Source: Vreelandella neptunia (GTDB taxonomy: Bacteria > Pseudomonadota > Gammaproteobacteria > Pseudomonadales > Halomonadaceae). Taken from it: a stretch of 64,000 nt of DNA. The position numbers and the translations under genes are program-made. The notes under the pieces were generated by a model. The model did no database searches and was not told where the DNA came from. It worked only from the letters and a program-made list of their open reading frames with translations. This document shows positions 63,516 through 64,000 of this stretch, in pieces; within the stretch, counting starts at the first letter, position 1; each line of letters starts with the position of its first letter. The stretch spans positions 558,001 to 622,000 of the forward strand of contig NZ_JHQL01000002.1 of assembly GCF_000712975.1 (NCBI RefSeq), written 5' to 3'.

Positions 63516-64000
63516 ATGGATATTACGAGCGATACCCACAGCCAGCATATCTCTCGCCAATTCAACCAAGAATTGGAAGAGCTAAAAACCCACCTGATGG
63601 CCATGGGCGGCCTGGTGGAAAAACAAGTGCAAGATGCAGTTTTTGCGCTACTTGAAGGCGATAGCCGTCTTGCTGAAAAAGTGCGCGATAATGATCGCCA
63701 AGTAAACGACCTGCAACTGCAGATTGACGATGAATGCACCCGCGTACTGGCTCGTCGTCAGCCAGCGGCTTCCGATTTGCGCTTGGTGCTAGCGGTGATT
63801 CGCGCAACATCTGACCTTGAGCGCATCGGCGACGAAGCCAGCAAAATTGCTCGAAATGCATTACTTTTAAGCGAAAATAGCGGCAATATTCGCGGTCTAG
63901 TAGAAGTGCGCCATATTAGCGAGCATGTGCGTAAAATGCTACGCGATGCGCTTACCGCTTTCGCGCGTTTTGATACCGAACTTGCGATGCAAGTTGTCCG
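63516..64000 (+). CDS. phoU: Phosphate-specific transport regulator PhoU (3' end outside window)
   Basis: Negative regulator of PhoR/PhoB signalling that works with PstSCAB. The frame is open from ATG 63516 (CAGGAG upstream) to the window edge: about 161 of the usual ~235 residues. SRQFNQELEELKTHLMAMGGLVEKQV and the metal-binding-type helix repeat RRQPAASDLRLVLAVIRATSDLERIGDEA are the PhoU hallmarks. 30 bp after pstB. Confidence 0.96.
   Translation, partial: MDITSDTHSQHISRQFNQELEELKTHLMAMGGLVEKQVQDAVFALLEGDSRLAEKVRDNDRQVNDLQLQIDDECTRVLARRQPAASDLRLVLAVIRATSDLERIGDEASKIARNALLLSENSGNIRGLVEVRHISEHVRKMLRDALTAFARFDTELAMQVV

Overview
The window looks like ordinary chromosome of a moderately halophilic gammaproteobacterium of the Halomonadaceae (Halomonas/Vreelandella type). 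The clearest marker is a complete teaABCD locus (19448-23146), the TRAP transporter for the osmolytes ectoine and hydroxyectoine with its dedicated universal stress protein, closely resembling the Halomonas elongata genes as I remember them. Almost every gene is a housekeeping or physiological gene. I see no insertion sequence, prophage, CRISPR array or conjugative element, and only one tRNA gene (Pro, CGG). About 60 protein genes are called; those at the two ends are cut by the window.

Layout, left to right. 1-4766: end of an unidentified gene, then (minus) proB, obgE, rpmA and rplU reading toward the left end, and (plus) ispB. 4767-8640: tRNA-Pro, an orphan FhuD-like iron-chelate binding protein, comM and an alpha/beta hydrolase. 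8764-13957: glcB with an upstream palindrome, a PaaI-type thioesterase, a DUF423 protein, a 13-bp x 8 tandem array, and thiS-thiG-trmB. 14008-17539: ldhA, tandem repeats, a probable Fur-controlled small RNA, an AEC transporter, and a FixH-like protein with SCO1. 17581-24000: depolymerase-type esterase, FKBP isomerase, teaDCBA. 23415-29015: TIGR02444-type gene, ABC-F ATPase, dtd, chalcone-isomerase-like protein, tandem Usp protein, thiD. 29215-34771: a second TRAP operon (Q-M-P), an endonuclease-type gene, dsbA and cytochrome c4. 35082-44377: engB; then a minus-strand run argH-lptM-lysA-dapF-DUF484-xerC-yigB with overlapping ends; then a LOV-GGDEF-EAL protein. 44513-48972: hemC-hemD-hemX-hemY. 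49083-55006: aroQ, an hglS/ydcJ-type dioxygenase, DUF72, a Na+-dependent NSS transporter, a small protein and hexR. 55086-64000: uvrD, an orphan Tat-exported TRAP binding protein, an acyl-CoA thioesterase, and pstS-pstC-pstA-pstB-phoU (phoU cut at the right end).

How it fits together: osmolyte recovery (tea), phosphate scavenging (pst), organic-acid uptake (TRAP), C2-acid metabolism (glcB), lysine and arginine synthesis, haem synthesis and thiamine synthesis are the recognisable modules. The most noteworthy unannotated signals are: (1) a minus-strand transcription unit at 15185-15353 with a textbook sigma70 promoter, a Fur box inside the promoter and a strong terminator but no reading frame, i.e. 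a candidate RyhB/PrrF-like iron-responsive sRNA; (2) a photoactive-type LOV domain on a GGDEF-EAL enzyme; (3) a PHO box that sits after pstS rather than before it, followed by a 16-codon upstream ORF whose stop overlaps the pstC start; (4) several degenerate short tandem repeats confined to intergenic DNA. All assignments are by reading; no database search was run.
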